DNA of 6,423 nucleotides from positions 1-6,423 of the forward strand of contig JAEXBK010000077.1 in assembly GCA_023394035.1 (NCBI GenBank), written 5' to 3'. Within the stretch, counting starts at the first letter, position 1. Each line of letters starts with the position of its first letter. Shown piece after piece: positions 5,515-6,423 of the stretch. This DNA comes from Bacillota bacterium. GTDB taxonomy: Bacteria > Bacillota > Clostridia > Peptostreptococcales > Anaerovoracaceae. The notes under the pieces are model-generated. The model made no database searches, was not told the origin of the DNA, and saw nothing but the letters and a program-made list of their open reading frames with translations. The translations under genes and the position numbers were made by a program.

Positions 5515-6423
5515 GTTCTGCTCCTTTATATCGATATACGGTTAATGCGCAGGTGCACGATATGACGATAAGCGGTATCAAAAGCCGTTCTAACGGGTTA
5601 AACATAAGTGCAGCAAAGGACATACGGTCGATTCCCGGCAATCCGATTCTGCCGGCGGCATCAGGAAGCAGGAAGAGTAATGCGATTATAGCGGAACCTT
5701 TAATGCTGCCGAACATAGACGACCCGCAGATGAATATGAATGCAGCTGATATGATCAAAATCAGTTTCATCAAGTATGTCAGTATCATGAACGATCCGAG
5801 CGTGATCTTAAGATCTATTCCCGAAAGCGCCATTATGCTCTGAACGGGATAATCAACGCCGCCGATACCGTAGATTTTAGCTGTTCCGAACAGCTCGAAT
5901 CCGCATACGATCAGCCATACCGAAAAGGATGCGACAAGAGCGGAGTTGAGCTTAGCCCTCAGCAGACCTCTCCGTCCCTTCGCAGAGGTGCGTAGCTGAA
6001 CGGTCATGTTGTTCTTTCGTTCGTATCTGTAAATATCAAAGAGTATGAGAATCACGAATGAGAGAGCCAACGTGTCATAGAAAGAGTAACTCTCCCTGTA
6101 TTTTTTGCCGAATAAATGCTCATATGCCCGCTGATTTATGACTCTTGCCGGAATTCCGCGATGTTCATTCATTGCTTTAAGGTGGTCTGCGTATTTTGTT
6201 GCTATGGCGCAGCCTTTACGAAGCTCTTCGATTAAGCCACTGCCGTATTCCTCGCCCTTTATGGAAATCTCCTCTTCACGGGTCTTCACATATTCATAAA
6301 CGGATTGATATGAGCTGCCGCCGCATGTCTCGTTCATATCGTTTACAAGGGTTTCGGATGCTGAATATCCAGGGGCTTCAAAGTCCGTTATGTAAATCGA
6401 AAATGCCATAAGCACGCACAGCC
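5498..6423 (-). CDS. ABC-2-like transporter permease (N-terminus outside window)
   Basis: The frame stays open to the window edge. A GTG at 6415 and an ATG at 6409 are available, but the preceding codons (Leu-Cys) join LMAFSIYI into one hydrophobic helix, so the true start almost certainly lies beyond the edge. Numbered from the GTG, about 305 residues show the end of a membrane helix (1-9), an extracytoplasmic domain (about 10-112, with C31 and C69 as possible disulfide partners), and further helices near 113-128, 156-176, 205-233, 240-251 and 268-294. A cytoplasmic loop reads RYERKNNMTVQLRTSAKGRRGLLRAKL, the RTS/T-KRGR-type loop typical of such permeases. Its stop overlaps the start of the ATPase gene. 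The protein should form the membrane pore of an exporter; the substrate cannot be inferred. The promoter is not in view. Confidence 0.8.
   Translation of the reverse strand, partial: LCVLMAFSIYITDFEAPGYSASETLVNDMNETCGGSSYQSVYEYVKTREEEISIKGEEYGSGLIEELRKGCAIATKYADHLKAMNEHRGIPARVINQRAYEHLFGKKYRESYSFYDTLALSFVILILFDIYRYERKNNMTVQLRTSAKGRRGLLRAKLNSALVASFSVWLIVCGFELFGTAKIYGIGGVDYPVQSIMALSGIDLKITLGSFMILTYLMKLILIISAAFIFICGSSMFGSIKGSAIIALLFLLPDAAGRIGLPGIDRMSFAALMFNPLERLLIPLIVISCTCALTVYRYKGAEHGSYA

Noticed and set aside
1..6423. Mobile elements, CRISPR arrays, tRNA or rRNA genes
   Set aside because: I saw no transposase or integrase motifs, no evenly spaced direct repeats, no terminal inverted repeats around genes, and no cloverleaf-like or rRNA-like stretches.

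Overview
The window comes from a low-to-moderate GC Gram-positive bacterium, most likely an anaerobic member of the Clostridia. This is an inference from several things: Shine-Dalgarno sites of the AGGAGG type in front of nearly every gene, sigma-A-like promoters, compact rho-independent terminators, a DUF4825-like protein, and ThrRS and ABC-transporter sequences that resemble Clostridia families. I cannot name a genus.

The left third (1 to about 2380) is read on the plus strand. It starts with the C-terminal end of a DUF4825-like extracytoplasmic protein. Next is a 415-residue protein with two membrane helices, a four-cysteine zinc ribbon and a duplicated beta-rich C-terminal part, which has its own likely promoter (686-714) and terminator (2039-2064). 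After that comes a short independent unit of about 300 nt. It has a good promoter (2095-2123), two very small open frames with excellent ribosome binding sites (a 46-residue single-pass membrane peptide and a 22-residue very basic peptide), and a strong 13-bp terminator (2388-2431).

The right two thirds (2469 to 6423) are read on the minus strand, converging on that terminator. thrS (threonyl-tRNA synthetase) has its own extended -10 promoter and a leader of only about 34 nt, so no T-box. The protein lacks the usual N-terminal TGS domain but keeps the editing domain, the catalytic core with its zinc ligands, and the anticodon-binding domain. Upstream of thrS is a separate operon: an ABC-2-like permease running off the window edge, its ATPase (overlapping it by 17 nt), and an 83-residue three-helix membrane protein, closed by a GC-rich hairpin with a T tract.

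The most striking observation is in the ATPase. Its frame ends at an in-frame TAG after a complete nucleotide-binding core, yet the same frame carries on past that TAG and a second stop (TAA) six codons later into 64 residues that look like the normal C-terminal domain of this transporter family, including an LTLEDVYLYM ending. This is either a recently decayed gene, a gene truncated but still working, or a readthrough case. The second interesting locus is the pair of small open frames at 2149-2379.
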